A stretch of DNA of 60,171 bases from Burkholderiales bacterium (GCA_947451035.1 CANFXR010000005.1:1-60171); one strand, 5' to 3'. Counted from the first letter of the stretch, positions 37,184-46,566 are shown. Program-made: numbers and translations. The notes: generated by a model not told the origin, from the letters alone.

Positions 37184-39573
37184 CCCCTGCCGCACCGTCC
37201 ACGCTGTTGCGGGGCCGCTTCGAGCTGCGGAGCATTCTGGGCACCGGCACACGGGTGACCGTCTGGCGGGGCTTCGACCTGCACCTTGAACGAGAGGTGT
37301 CGGTGGCGCTCTTCAACCCCTCCGATTTTTTTGACGAGGACGGGTTGCAGGGGTGGTTGAGTGACGTGCGCCGCGCCAGCCAGCTGTCCCACCACCACAT
37401 TGTTCCGGTGTTCGAGGTCGATGTGCACGATGGCCAGCCCTTCGTGGTCTGCGAGTACGACGAAGGGCAGACGCTGGCCGAAGCCTTGCGTGCCCAGGGT
37501 GCCTTCGCCGTGTCTGCGGCAGTGAGCATCACCCTCGGGGTTCTTGCTGCATTGGACTGCGCTCACAAAGTTGGCGTGGTGCATCGTGACTTGAAGCCCT
37601 CGAGCGTGCGGCTCGACGCCCATGGGCGAGTTCGTGTCACGGGCTTCGGCATTGCGAGGTGGGTCGACGACACCTCACTCGGCGCCCGGATCTTTGGCAC
37701 CCCGGGGTATCTGTCGCCTGAGTCGGCCGAGGGGTTGCCTGCCTCGCCGTCGATGGATATTTTTGCGGCTGGCTTGCTGATGGCTGAACTGCTGGCGGGC
37801 AAGCCGGTCATTCCCGTCGACGACTCGCAGCCGGCGATCGGCCGCGTCGCCCACGAGGACATCGCCCTGCCGGCGGGCATGGGTGCCGATGCCGACGATG
37901 CCTTGCGCGCCATCGTGCTGTGTGCGATCGCACGCGATCCGGCGCGGCGCTTTGCGAGTGCCGAGGCGTTTTCCCAGGCGCTGCAGGGCTGGGCGCAGTC
38001 GGCGCTTGACGCGGGTGGATCGGCCGAAGACGGCAGCCCGGCGCTGGATTTCCTGCTGCGCCGCATGCGTCACCGCAGCGACTTTCCGGCGCTGTCCGAT
38101 GCGGTCAACCGCATCCAGCGCGTGGCCAATTCGGAAACCGAAAACCTCAACAGTCTGGCCAACGAGATCCTCAAGGACGTGGCGCTCACCAACAAGTTGT
38201 TGAGGCTGGTTAACACGGTGAGCTTCCGGCATGGCGGGCCCGGCACCATCAGCACGGTGTCGAGGGCTGCGGCGCTGGTCGGATTCGCCGGCATACGCAA
38301 CATGGCGCTCAGCCTGATGCTGCTCGAGCACATGCACGACAAGGCTCACGCGGGTCTGCTCAAGGACGAGTTCGTGCGCTCGTTGATGGCCGGCACGCTG
38401 GCCGCCGAGTTGTATGGCGCGGGGCCCGACGCCGAAGAAGCCTTCATCGGCTCGATGTTCCAGAACCTCGGGCGTTTGCTCACGGAGTTCTACTTTCCCG
38501 AAGAAGCCCGGCAAATTCGCGCGCTGGTCGGCAGCGGTGTGGCGGCAGGTGATGCACCCCGCGCCGGCGCCGAGCGTGCCGCATCGGTCCAAGTGTTGGG
38601 CCTGGACTTCGAAGATCTGGGCGTGGGTGTCGCCCGGTCCTGGGGGCTGCCCGACACCCTGCAGCGCTGCATGCGCAGGCCACTCGACGAGCCGCCGACG
38701 CGCCCGCCCGAGACACTCCCCGAACGCCTGCGCTGGCTGGCGATGGCCGCCAACGACTTGACCGACACGCTGCTGCGCTGCGACCCGGCGGCGTCAAGCG
38801 TCGCCATCAACCGCACGGCCGAGCGCTACGCCCGGGCGCTGGGCTGCAGCGCCCGCCAGATCTCCGAGGCGACCGCGGCCGCACGCCTCAAGCTGGCAGA
38901 TTCGGCGCGTGCGATGAATCTGTCGGTGCCCGGCCACTCGCCAGCGGCCAGGCTGCTGGCCCCGGCCACGGACAGCCCCGAGCCAGTCGACGCCAACTCC
39001 CTGGCAGCGCATGCGCTGAGAGCGGCGGCTGCCACGCCTGCCGAACCCGGCGAAGGCGCTCAGGCGGCCGACATCCTGGCGGCCGGCATCCACGACATCA
39101 CGGATTCGATGGTCGAGAACTTCAAGCTCAACGAGTTGCTGCGCATGATCCTCGAGACGATGTTCCGCGCGCTTCGTTTTCAGCGGGTGGTGTTTTGCCT
39201 GCGGGACCCCAAGATCGAACGCCTGACGGGCCGGTTCGGGCTCGGTGCGGACGTCCATGCAGCCACCGCGGCGTTCAAGATCGACCTGAAGGAAAGCACG
39301 GACTTGTTCGCGGTGGTCTGCATGCAGGGCGCCGATACGCTGATCCGCGACGCGACCACACCACAAATGGTCTCGCGCTTGCCCGCCTGGTACCGCAGCA
39401 CCGTCAACGCGCCATCGTTCCTGCTGCTGCCGCTGATGCTCAAGGGCGCGCCCTTTGCGCTGATCTATGCCGATCAGTCGACCGCGGGCGGCATCGAACT
39501 CGGGGAGAAGGAACTGGCCTTGCTGCGCACGCTGCGCAATCAGGCCGTGATGGCCTTCAGGCAGGCCACATGA
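37180..39573 (+). CDS. Kinase-like, HDOD and GAF-domain signalling protein
   Basis: A 797-residue protein with three parts. A Ser/Thr kinase-like domain (about 8-270) has a glycine loop (LGTGTRVTVWRG), an intact catalytic loop HRDLKPSS and the APE-like GTPGYLSPES. However, the VAIK lysine is phenylalanine (VALF) and DFG is GFG (VTGFGIARW), so activity is doubtful. An HDOD domain (about 285-560) includes FLLRRMRHRSDFPALSD and ILKDVALTNKLLRLVNTV. A C-terminal GAF-like domain (about 635-797) starts after NFKLNELLRMILETMFRALRFQRVVF. It is translationally coupled to the preceding paralogue. The two probably arose by duplication, with GAF present only here. Confidence 0.86.
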   Translation: MTPAAPSTLLRGRFELRSILGTGTRVTVWRGFDLHLEREVSVALFNPSDFFDEDGLQGWLSDVRRASQLSHHHIVPVFEVDVHDGQPFVVCEYDEGQTLAEALRAQGAFAVSAAVSITLGVLAALDCAHKVGVVHRDLKPSSVRLDAHGRVRVTGFGIARWVDDTSLGARIFGTPGYLSPESAEGLPASPSMDIFAAGLLMAELLAGKPVIPVDDSQPAIGRVAHEDIALPAGMGADADDALRAIVLCAIARDPARRFASAEAFSQALQGWAQSALDAGGSAEDGSPALDFLLRRMRHRSDFPALSDAVNRIQRVANSETENLNSLANEILKDVALTNKLLRLVNTVSFRHGGPGTISTVSRAAALVGFAGIRNMALSLMLLEHMHDKAHAGLLKDEFVRSLMAGTLAAELYGAGPDAEEAFIGSMFQNLGRLLTEFYFPEEARQIRALVGSGVAAGDAPRAGAERAASVQVLGLDFEDLGVGVARSWGLPDTLQRCMRRPLDEPPTRPPETLPERLRWLAMAANDLTDTLLRCDPAASSVAINRTAERYARALGCSARQISEATAAARLKLADSARAMNLSVPGHSPAARLLAPATDSPEPVDANSLAAHALRAAAATPAEPGEGAQAADILAAGIHDITDSMVENFKLNELLRMILETMFRALRFQRVVFCLRDPKIERLTGRFGLGADVHAATAAFKIDLKESTDLFAVVCMQGADTLIRDATTPQMVSRLPAWYRSTVNAPSFLLLPLMLKGAPFALIYADQSTAGGIELGEKELALLRTLRNQAVMAFRQAT

Positions 39574-39582
39574 ACTGAGAAG

Positions 39583-39682
39583 GGTGACGAGCCTGACCCC
39601 GGCACTGGTCGCAACGGTTGGGGCTGCTTCGTTCCCGACCTGACCCGGTTGGCCGCGCTTCCATGCGGGGAGGCCCGTCCCG
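39583..39682 (-). ncRNA. ffs: Signal recognition particle RNA (4.5S type)
   Basis: On the minus strand the hallmark SRP domain IV is visible: GGGTCAGGTCGGGAACGAAG followed by CAGCC (plus about 39622-39647), with the asymmetric loop and GGAA tetraloop. Compared with the common CC-GGAA-GG apex, this copy reads CG-GGAA-CG, a compensated change that keeps both base pairs. The outer stem pairs ACGGGCCT, CCCCG and CATGG with CCAGTGC, CGGGG and AGGCTCGT. A TACAAT -10-like element lies just upstream (plus about 39691-39697). It binds Ffh for membrane targeting. Ends are estimated from base pairing, so they may be off by several bases. Confidence 0.88.
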
Positions 39683-39723
39683 GTCGATTGTAGTGACCGA
39701 CCGCGCGGCCGCGGGCCGGCGAA

Positions 39724-40863
39724 TCAGCGCAATTGCAGCGCGTCGTCACCGAATTCGAGGCCCAGCGGCTCGATCAGCAGCCGCTTGGGGCCGGCTTCGA
39801 CCCGCCCGGCAACCCACGCACGCACGCCTTGCGCTTCGGCCACCGCCACGGTGCGTTCGGCTTGATCGGCCGGCACGAAAAGCGCAAAACCCGCGCCCAT
39901 GTTCAAGGTGCTGTAGGCCTCGCGATCGTCTTGCTGCGCGTGGTGCTGAATGAACCGCAGCACGGCCGGAACCTCGGGCAGCGTGTGGATGCGGTAGGTG
40001 TGTACGGCCGGATGCCGCAGCAGCTTGCGCCAGCCGTGGCCGGTGATGTTGGCGCAGTAGTGCGGGATCACGCCGGCGCGGTAGAGCGCTTCGGTGACGG
40101 GCGAATACAGCGGCGTGGGTGCCAGCAGTGCTGCGCCGTAGGTGAGCGTCGACACGCCGGGTTCGATCGGCGTGAGGTAGCCCTCGGGCAAACGCTCGAC
40201 CAGCTTGCGCGCCAGGCTCAGGCCGTTGGCGTGGATGCCGCTCGAGGCCAGCAGCACGATGGCGTCTCCCGGGGCCAGCCGGTCGCCCACCGACAGGCGC
40301 TCTTTCGGGTTGATGAGTCCGGTGCACGAGGCGGCCAGATCGATGCGGCCGTCGGCCACGATGCCGGCGAGCGCCGGGGTCTCGCCGCCGCCCCAGGCCA
40401 CGCTGCAGCGGTCGCAGGCACTCTTCCAGCCCGCGACCAGCGCTTGTGCCCGTTGTGCATCGGCAAACCAGTCGGAGCCGCCCGCCGCCCAATAGGCCTG
40501 CACGACCAGCGGCGTGGCGCCCACGGTGATCAGGTCGTTGATCGCCATGGCGATCGTGTCCTGCGCGATCGCGTCGTAGTGGCTGATGCCGGTCAATTGC
40601 TGCATCTCGTCGGCCACCAGCGCTTTCGAGCCCAGGCACTCGACGATGCTGGCCAAGTAGAACGGCCCCACATCGACCACGTAGGCCGACTCGCCCCGGG
40701 AGGCCGTGACTTCGCTGAACCCATGCGCCGCGAGGTGGGCGCCGGTGGCTGCGGCAGCGCGCTGGGCCGAGATTTTCAGCGGGTCGATCAGGTCGTAATT
40801 GACGCCCGATTGCGCGTAGCTGAGCGTGCCGTGGTCGGTCGCGAAAGGCGGGGTGGTGGTCAT
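39724..40863 (-). CDS. PurM-like (AIR synthase-related) protein
   Basis: A 379-residue protein of the PurM/AIR synthase superfamily, two domains. Recognisable elements are AMAINDLITVGATPLVVQAYW, the GGGETPALAG loop, LASSGIHANGLSLARKLVERL and NITGHGWRKLLR in the C-terminal domain. It is not the ordinary housekeeping PurM of this group: the N-terminal ATP/phosphate segment normally reading GTDGVGTK is VVDVGPFYLASIVECLGSK, and the protein is about 30 residues longer. It may be a diverged cyclo-ligase or an enzyme on another substrate. The ATG at 40863 gives a sensible N-terminus (MTTTPPFATDHGTLSYAQSG). It is divergent from dnaX and has ffs immediately downstream. Confidence 0.82.
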   Translation of the reverse strand: MTTTPPFATDHGTLSYAQSGVNYDLIDPLKISAQRAAAATGAHLAAHGFSEVTASRGESAYVVDVGPFYLASIVECLGSKALVADEMQQLTGISHYDAIAQDTIAMAINDLITVGATPLVVQAYWAAGGSDWFADAQRAQALVAGWKSACDRCSVAWGGGETPALAGIVADGRIDLAASCTGLINPKERLSVGDRLAPGDAIVLLASSGIHANGLSLARKLVERLPEGYLTPIEPGVSTLTYGAALLAPTPLYSPVTEALYRAGVIPHYCANITGHGWRKLLRHPAVHTYRIHTLPEVPAVLRFIQHHAQQDDREAYSTLNMGAGFALFVPADQAERTVAVAEAQGVRAWVAGRVEAGPKRLLIEPLGLEFGDDALQLR

Positions 40864-40974
40864 GGGCGAGGGCTGCGCGGAGCCGCGGCAAGTGGGACTG
40901 AGGGGGAACCGACGGATTATCCGGCAGCCCCCGCGCCGCCGGGCGCCGCAGTGGTCGGCAACTAGAATCGATCG

Positions 40975-42798
40975 ATGAGTTACCTGGTGCTCGCCCGCAA
41001 ATACCGCCCCCGAAGTTTCGACGCATTGGTGGGGCAGGAACACGTGGTGCAGGCGCTCGCGAACGCGCTCACGCAGGGCCGCTTGCACCATGCCTATCTG
41101 TTTACCGGCACGCGCGGCGTGGGCAAGACCACGGTGTCGCGCATCCTCGCCAAGTCGCTGAATTGCACCGGCGCCGACGGCCAGGGCGGCATCACCGCCA
41201 GCCCGTGCGGCGTGTGCAGCGCCTGCCGCGACATCGATGCCGGGCGCTTCGTTGATTACATCGAGCTCGACGCGGCCTCCAACCGCACCGTCGAAGAGAT
41301 CACGCCGCTGCTCGACCAGGCGGTCTACAAACCGGTGGTCGGGCGCTTCAAGGTCTATCTGATCGACGAAGTCCACATGCTGTCGAACACCGCGTTCAAC
41401 GCGATGCTCAAGACTCTGGAAGAGCCGCCCGAGTACCTGAAATTCGTGCTGGCAACCACCGACCCGCAAAAGGTGCCCGCCACCGTGCTGTCGCGCTGCT
41501 TGCAGTTCAACTTGCGGCCGATGGGCGCGCGCACCGTGCAGGACCATCTGGCGCACGTGCTGGCGGCCGAAGGCATCCCCGCCGAAGCCGGAGCGCTGCG
41601 CTTGCTGGCGCGCGCTGCGCGCGGGTCGATGCGTGATGCGCTGTCGGTCACCGACCAGGCCATCGCGTTCGGTGGCGGTGCGCTGGTCGAATCCGCCGTG
41701 CGCGACATGCTCGGCGCGGTCGACCGCAGCCACGCCATTCGCCTGATCGAGGCGCTGGCCGATCGCAACGGCCGGGCGCTGCTCGCCGAAGCCGATGCAT
41801 TGCGTGCGCTCGGTCTGTCGGCCGTGGGCACGCTCGAGGAAATGGCCGATCTGCTGCAGCAGATGGCCGTGGCCCAGGCGGTGCCCGATGCGCTGGACAC
41901 CAGCGAGCCTGAGGTGCTGGCGGCGGCGCGGTTGTCGTCACGGCTGGCGGCCGACGAGATTCAGCTGATCTACAGCATGGCCTTGCATGGCCGTGGCGAG
42001 TTGTCGCTGGCACCCGATGAGCACAGCGGTCTGGTCATGGTGTTGCTGCGCATGCTGGCGTTTTGCCCGTCCGGCGGCCCGGCGACGCACGAGCCTGTGC
42101 CGTCCTTGGCGAAGCCGGCTGCCGCGGCCGCGGTGGCCAGCCGTGTGGCCAGGCATGAAGTGCCGGTGCCACCAGTCGCTCAGATCGCTGCGCCAGCGGT
42201 TGTCGCAAGGCCGCAGGCGGTGGCCGTTCGGGTGGCCGAGCGCACGCCGCCGCCTTGGGTTGATGCTGAGATTGGCGATGAACGGCCGGTCGAGGTGCTT
42301 GAGGCCTCGACACCGGCCGCGCTCGTCGCCGTCGATCCCGTTCAGGCCGCGCCGCAGCGCGTGCCTTCGGCTGCTGCGGTGCTCAGCGTGGCCACCACGC
42401 CTTTGGGCGATCGCTGGGCGGGCGTGGTCGATGCCATGGCTCGCGCGGGCAGCATCAGCGCGATGGTGCGTGAGCTCGCGCAGCAGTCGCAGTGCCTGGG
42501 CATCGACGAGGCTGCCTCGCCACCGGCCTGGGTGTTGCAGGTCGACCGCGAAACGCTGCGCTCCACGGCCCAGTGCGACAAGCTCGAGGCTGCCTTGAAG
42601 CAGCACTTGGGCAGCGACATCCGGCTTGAAGTGCGTGGCGGCGCGGTCATCGACACGCCCGCCTTGCGCAACGCCGCCGAGCGCGAACGCAGACAGCACC
42701 AGGCCGAACAGATCATTCACGACGACGCGGCCGTGCGCGCGCTGATGGACCAGTACCCCAGCGCGCGCATCGTGCCCGGCTCGGTCAAATACCAATAA
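40975..42798 (+). CDS. dnaX: DNA polymerase III subunits gamma/tau
   Basis: A 607-residue AAA+ clamp-loader subunit. Domain I has Walker A GTRGVGKTTVSR and the zinc cysteines in LNCTGADGQGGITASPCGVCSAC. Walker B is VYLIDEVHML, and sensor 1 with the arginine finger is ATTDPQKVPATVLSRC. A Pro/Ala/Val-rich linker (about 370-480) leads to the tau-specific C-terminal domain that binds the polymerase alpha subunit. No A-rich slippery frameshift site is evident, so a separate gamma form is not predicted. It heads dnaX-ybaB-recR. Confidence 0.97.
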   Translation: MSYLVLARKYRPRSFDALVGQEHVVQALANALTQGRLHHAYLFTGTRGVGKTTVSRILAKSLNCTGADGQGGITASPCGVCSACRDIDAGRFVDYIELDAASNRTVEEITPLLDQAVYKPVVGRFKVYLIDEVHMLSNTAFNAMLKTLEEPPEYLKFVLATTDPQKVPATVLSRCLQFNLRPMGARTVQDHLAHVLAAEGIPAEAGALRLLARAARGSMRDALSVTDQAIAFGGGALVESAVRDMLGAVDRSHAIRLIEALADRNGRALLAEADALRALGLSAVGTLEEMADLLQQMAVAQAVPDALDTSEPEVLAAARLSSRLAADEIQLIYSMALHGRGELSLAPDEHSGLVMVLLRMLAFCPSGGPATHEPVPSLAKPAAAAAVASRVARHEVPVPPVAQIAAPAVVARPQAVAVRVAERTPPPWVDAEIGDERPVEVLEASTPAALVAVDPVQAAPQRVPSAAAVLSVATTPLGDRWAGVVDAMARAGSISAMVRELAQQSQCLGIDEAASPPAWVLQVDRETLRSTAQCDKLEAALKQHLGSDIRLEVRGGAVIDTPALRNAAERERRQHQAEQIIHDDAAVRALMDQYPSARIVPGSVKYQ

Positions 42799-42831
42799 AG
42801 CATTGCTGACACTTACCAAGGAGATCTCACC

Positions 42832-43158
42832 ATGATGAAGGGCCAACTCGCCGGCTTGATGAAGAAAGCCCAGGCCATGCAGGACAACCTGAAGAAGGCT
42901 CAGGACGAACTCGGCGACATCGAAGTCGAGGGCCAGTCCGGCGCCGGGTTGGTCAAGGTGACGATGACCTGCAAGCACGAGGTCAAGCGCGTGGTCATCG
43001 ACCCGAGCCTGCTCGCTGACGACAAGGACATGCTCGAAGACATGTTGGCCGCCGCCTTCAACGACGGCCTGCGCCGTGCCGAAGAGGTCTCCCAGGAAAA
43101 GATGGGCAAGGTGACTGCCGGCATGCCGCTACCGCCCGGCATGAAGTTTCCGTTTTGA
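42832..43158 (+). CDS. ybaB: YbaB/EbfC nucleoid-associated protein
   Basis: A 108-residue DNA-binding protein starting [34 protein letters not shown], the family signature, with a C-terminal PGMKFPF. It forms dimeric tweezers on DNA and is nearly always found between dnaX and recR, as here. An AAGGAGAT ribosome-binding site precedes the ATG at 42832. Confidence 0.97.
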   Translation: MMKGQLAGLMKKAQAMQDNLKKAQDELGDIEVEGQSGAGLVKVTMTCKHEVKRVVIDPSLLADDKDMLEDMLAAAFNDGLRRAEEVSQEKMGKVTAGMPLPPGMKFPF

Positions 43159-43182
43159 CCGGCTCGAGCCGCTCTCACCGGC

Positions 43183-43770
43183 ATGGCTGAGCCCGCGCTC
43201 GACGCGCTCGTCGATGCCCTCAGAGGCCTGCCCGGGGTGGGCGAGAAGTCAGCGCGTCGCATGGCATTGCATCTGCTGCAGCACGATCGGGCCGGCGCGC
43301 AGCGTCTGGCGCTGTCTTTGCAGACGGCGGTGGCCAACGTGCGGCACTGCGCGCGCTGCCACACCTTCACCGAAAGCGAGTTGTGCGGCATTTGCGCCGA
43401 TCCGCAGCGCGACGCGCGCTTGCTGTGCGTCGTCGAGACCCCGGCCGATCAGGCCGCCATGGAGCGCACTGGCAGCTATCCGGGCTGCTACTTCGTGCTG
43501 ATGGGGCGGCTGAGCCCGCTCGACGGGGTGGGTGTGCACGACATCGGGTTGCGTGAACTGCTAGACCGCGCCGCGCAGCCCGGGGTTGAAGAGGTGATCG
43601 TGGCGACCAACTTCACCGCCGAAGGCGAAGCCACGGCTCACGCGGTGAGCGAGGCGCTGAAGGCGCGCAACCTGCGTGTGACCCGGCTGGCGCGCGGTGT
43701 GCCGGTGGGCAGCGAACTCGAGTATGTGGATCTGGGCACCATCGCGCATGCGCTGGTTGACCGTCGTTGA
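43183..43770 (+). CDS. recR: Recombination protein RecR
   Basis: A 195-residue protein that works with RecF and RecO to load RecA at gaps. It has an N-terminal helix-hairpin-helix ([20 protein letters not shown]), a four-cysteine zinc finger ([16 protein letters not shown]), a Toprim domain ([20 protein letters not shown]) and a C-terminal Walker B-like segment. Start ATG 43183. Last gene of the dnaX-ybaB-recR operon. Confidence 0.98.
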   Translation: MAEPALDALVDALRGLPGVGEKSARRMALHLLQHDRAGAQRLALSLQTAVANVRHCARCHTFTESELCGICADPQRDARLLCVVETPADQAAMERTGSYPGCYFVLMGRLSPLDGVGVHDIGLRELLDRAAQPGVEEVIVATNFTAEGEATAHAVSEALKARNLRVTRLARGVPVGSELEYVDLGTIAHALVDRR

Positions 43771-43780
43771 GGAGCCTTCC

Positions 43781-44179
43781 ATGAGCAGTGTGTCCACCGT
43801 GTGTGTCCTGATCGCTTCGTTGATGCCGATCGTCTGTGCGGGCATCGCCAAGAGCGGCACGTTTTCGAAGCCGCCTTCGCAAGGTGGCTACGACAACAAC
43901 ACGCCGCGTGAGTGGATGGCCCGGCAGCAGGGCTGGCGGCAGCGCGCCAATGCGGCGCAGTCCAACTGCTTCGAGGCGCTGCCGTTTTTCATCGGGGCGG
44001 TGCTGCTGGCTCAGCAGGCCGGCGCCAATCAAGCTCGGGTCGATGCGCTGGCGGTGAGCTTCATCGTGCTGCGCAGCGCGTACATCGGCTGCTACCTGCG
44101 CGACTGGGCCCTGGCGCGCTCGGTGGTGTTCATCGTCGCCTTGGCGGTCAACGTGACCTTGCTGCTGTCGGGCGCCTGA
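43781..44179 (+). CDS. MAPEG-family membrane protein
   Basis: A 132-residue protein with four hydrophobic helices. It has the MAPEG-like signature around residues 47-70 (RQRANAAQSNCFEALPFFIGAVLLA) and LRSAYIGCYLRDWALARS. Related bacterial proteins are annotated as glutathione-S-transferase-like membrane proteins of unknown substrate. The ATG at 43781 has GAGGAG seven bases upstream, giving a 10-bp gap after recR, so co-transcription is likely. Its TGA is immediately followed by the mltD stop on the other strand (TGATCA). Confidence 0.85.
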   Translation: MSSVSTVCVLIASLMPIVCAGIAKSGTFSKPPSQGGYDNNTPREWMARQQGWRQRANAAQSNCFEALPFFIGAVLLAQQAGANQARVDALAVSFIVLRSAYIGCYLRDWALARSVVFIVALAVNVTLLLSGA

Positions 44180-45793
44180 TCAGCGCGAGGCCACCCGCAG
44201 TGGCTTGCGTGCCGGCGCCGCGCTGGCAGCGGCGCTCGCTGCTTTGGCGGACAACGCCCCCTTGCCCGCTGGCGAGCGGGCCGCCAGCTTGGTGCTGCGC
44301 TTGGGCGCTTGCCCGGCCGCTTGATAAATCACGATCGGCGCACCCGGCTTGAAGCGCCCGTCGATGCGCAGCGAGTTCCATTCGGCCACCCGGGCGGCCA
44401 GCAGGCCGTAGCGCCTGGCGATGCCGGGCACCGAGTCGCGCACGCCGGCCTTCAGGACCACACGCTTGAGTGGTGGCACATCGGGTGCAAGTGTCATCGT
44501 GGCGTTGTCGGCCACGCCTTCGGCCACATCGCCCAGGCGGTGTTCGCTGCGCGGCACCAGCAAGGTCGATCCGGCCTTGACCAGCATGCGCGGCGGGATG
44601 TGGTTGACCTCGCTGAGCTGGCGCTCGTCCATGCCCAACTGATGCGCCGCATCGGCCGTGCGCATGGTCTTCGGGGCGACCCAGGCCGTCCAGGTGGCCA
44701 GCGGTGCGCGGTGCGCCGCGAGCTTGTTCACAAAGCTGCTGGCGTTGTCGTAGGGCAGCAGGATTTGCGGCGTGCCGGCCGCCAGGATCACCGGCTTGTT
44801 CATCTGCGGGTTCAGTGTCTTGAACTCGTCCAGCGTGATGCCGGCCAGCCCGGCGGCCGTGTCCACGTCGATGTCGCGCTGGATCGGCACGCTGAGGAAG
44901 TAGGGATGATTGGCCACTGCCGGCAGCGTCAGGCCGAACGACTGCGGCGAGGCGATGATGTTCTTGACCGCTTGCAGCTTGGGGACGTAGTTGCGTGTCT
45001 CGTCGGGCATTTTGAGACTCAGGTAGTCGGTGGGCAAGCCGGCCCTCTGGTTGCGCGCCATGGCGCGCTGCACGTTGCCTTCGCCCCAGTTGTAGGCGGC
45101 CAGCGCGAGATGCCAGTCGCCGAAGATTCCATACAGGCGCTGCAGGTAGTCGAGTGCCGCGCGAGTCGATGCCAGCACGTCACGCCGGTCGTCTCGAAAG
45201 ATGTTCTGCTTCAACGCGAAGTCGCGTCCGGTGGCCGGCATGAACTGCCACATGCCCGAGGCCCTGGCCGATGACATCGCCTGCGGATTGAAAGCACTTT
45301 CGATGAAAGGCAGCAAGGCCAGTTCGGTGGGCATCCCTCGTGACTCGAGTTCTTCGACGATGTGGAACAGGTAGCGCCCGCCGCGCGTGGTCATCCGCTC
45401 GACGTAGTCGGGCCGGCTGACGTACCAGCGCTCGCGCTCGCGAACCAGGTCGTTGTCGATGTCGGGCATGGCGAAGCCGCGACGCACGCGCACCCACAGA
45501 TCGGCCTTGGCCGCAGCGCTGTCGAGATCGATGCGCACACCGGGGCGCATCGGGTCCACGGGTCCCAACGCCCCCGAGGCCAGGGCCGAGCCGAGGGGGT
45601 CGTCGGTCGTGGCCTGCAGGCCCGACGCGCTTGGCCCGGTGAGCATGGCCGTCTGGCCGGACGCCCCTGTGGCCGCCGTCGCGCTCTGGCTGGTCGAGGA
45701 GGTGGCGCAGCCGGAGCCGACGGCCCAGACCGACAAGGTCAGCACGCCGGCAAACAACAGACGGCGCAGGGCCGGGCGGATCGGGTCAGTCAT
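44180..45793 (-). CDS. mltD: Membrane-bound lytic murein transglycosylase D
   Basis: A 537-residue outer-membrane lipoprotein cleaving peptidoglycan. The lipobox VGSGC ends a signal peptide near residue 29. The SLT domain carries the catalytic glutamate in LPFIESAFNPQAMSSARASG, followed by MWQFMPATGRDFAL and YNWGEGNVQRA. Weak LysM-type repeats occupy the C-terminal 150 residues (VKAGSTLLVPR; YGLLAARVAEWNSL), ending in a basic Ala/Lys tail. It overlaps gloB by four bases, the conserved mltD-gloB pairing. Confidence 0.95.
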   Translation of the reverse strand: MTDPIRPALRRLLFAGVLTLSVWAVGSGCATSSTSQSATAATGASGQTAMLTGPSASGLQATTDDPLGSALASGALGPVDPMRPGVRIDLDSAAAKADLWVRVRRGFAMPDIDNDLVRERERWYVSRPDYVERMTTRGGRYLFHIVEELESRGMPTELALLPFIESAFNPQAMSSARASGMWQFMPATGRDFALKQNIFRDDRRDVLASTRAALDYLQRLYGIFGDWHLALAAYNWGEGNVQRAMARNQRAGLPTDYLSLKMPDETRNYVPKLQAVKNIIASPQSFGLTLPAVANHPYFLSVPIQRDIDVDTAAGLAGITLDEFKTLNPQMNKPVILAAGTPQILLPYDNASSFVNKLAAHRAPLATWTAWVAPKTMRTADAAHQLGMDERQLSEVNHIPPRMLVKAGSTLLVPRSEHRLGDVAEGVADNATMTLAPDVPPLKRVVLKAGVRDSVPGIARRYGLLAARVAEWNSLRIDGRFKPGAPIVIYQAAGQAPKRSTKLAARSPAGKGALSAKAASAAASAAPARKPLRVASR

Positions 45794-46566
45794 CGAAATT
45801 CATTCTTCCATTGCCGCAAGGCCGCAAAGACATCGACGGGATCATCGCTGGTCGACCCATGGCGCTTCGCAGCGTTGATCACCGTGGCCACCTCACAGCG
45901 CAGGAATGGATTGACGGCACGCTCCGTGGCGATGCGAGCGGGCAGGGTGGGCAGGCCCTCAGCGCGTTGTTGTTCGCACCAGCGGGTGTAGTCCTTCAAC
46001 GCTGCGCTGTCGGGCTCCACTGCCTGCGCGAACTTCAGATTCGACAGTGTGTACTCATGGGCGCAGCACACGCGTGTGTTGCCGGGCAGCCCGGCCAGTC
46101 TTTGAAGCGAGTCGTGCATTTGCTGTGGCGTGCCTTCAAACAGTCGACCGCAACCGCCTGAAAAAAGCGTGTCACCACAAAACAGCACAGGCGCCTGAGT
46201 GTCATCGGCCGGGCGATGAAGGTACGCGATGTGGCCGCGCGTGTGCCCTGGCACATCAATCACCTCGAAGCGCGAGCCGATCGCCAGCACGCTGTCCCCG
46301 CCCGTCACAGCGATGCAAGGGCCGGGGATGGACTCGAGTGCTGGCGCGTAGACGGGCACATCGAAGCGGGCCCTCAAACCGGCCAGGCCGCCCACGTGAT
46401 CCTGATGGTGATGCGTTACTAGAATCGCCGCGAGTCTCAACTTGAGACGATCCAGCGCTGCGAGCACCGGCGCACAATCTCCCGGATCAACGACGGCGGC
46501 TTCCACCCCATCGTGAAAGATCCAGATGTAGTTGTCGTTGAACGCGGGCAGTGCAAGAAAATCCAT
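45790..46566 (-). CDS. gloB: Hydroxyacylglutathione hydrolase (glyoxalase II)
   Basis: A 258-residue metallo-beta-lactamase-fold enzyme hydrolysing S-lactoylglutathione in methylglyoxal detoxification. The binuclear metal motif is THHHQDHVGG near residues 52-61, with further ligands in VPGHTRGHIAYL and LFCGDTLFSGGCGRLFEG. The C-terminal HAGH substrate domain has CCAHEYTLSNLKFAQ. The ATG at 46566 overlaps the ATG of the divergent methyltransferase gene. Confidence 0.97.
   Translation of the reverse strand: MDFLALPAFNDNYIWIFHDGVEAAVVDPGDCAPVLAALDRLKLRLAAILVTHHHQDHVGGLAGLRARFDVPVYAPALESIPGPCIAVTGGDSVLAIGSRFEVIDVPGHTRGHIAYLHRPADDTQAPVLFCGDTLFSGGCGRLFEGTPQQMHDSLQRLAGLPGNTRVCCAHEYTLSNLKFAQAVEPDSAALKDYTRWCEQQRAEGLPTLPARIATERAVNPFLRCEVATVINAAKRHGSTSDDPVDVFAALRQWKNEFR

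Noticed and set aside
39733-40965. 410-codon plus-strand ORF opposite the PurM-like gene
   Set aside because: Overlaps a recognisable protein on the other strand and has no motif of its own.
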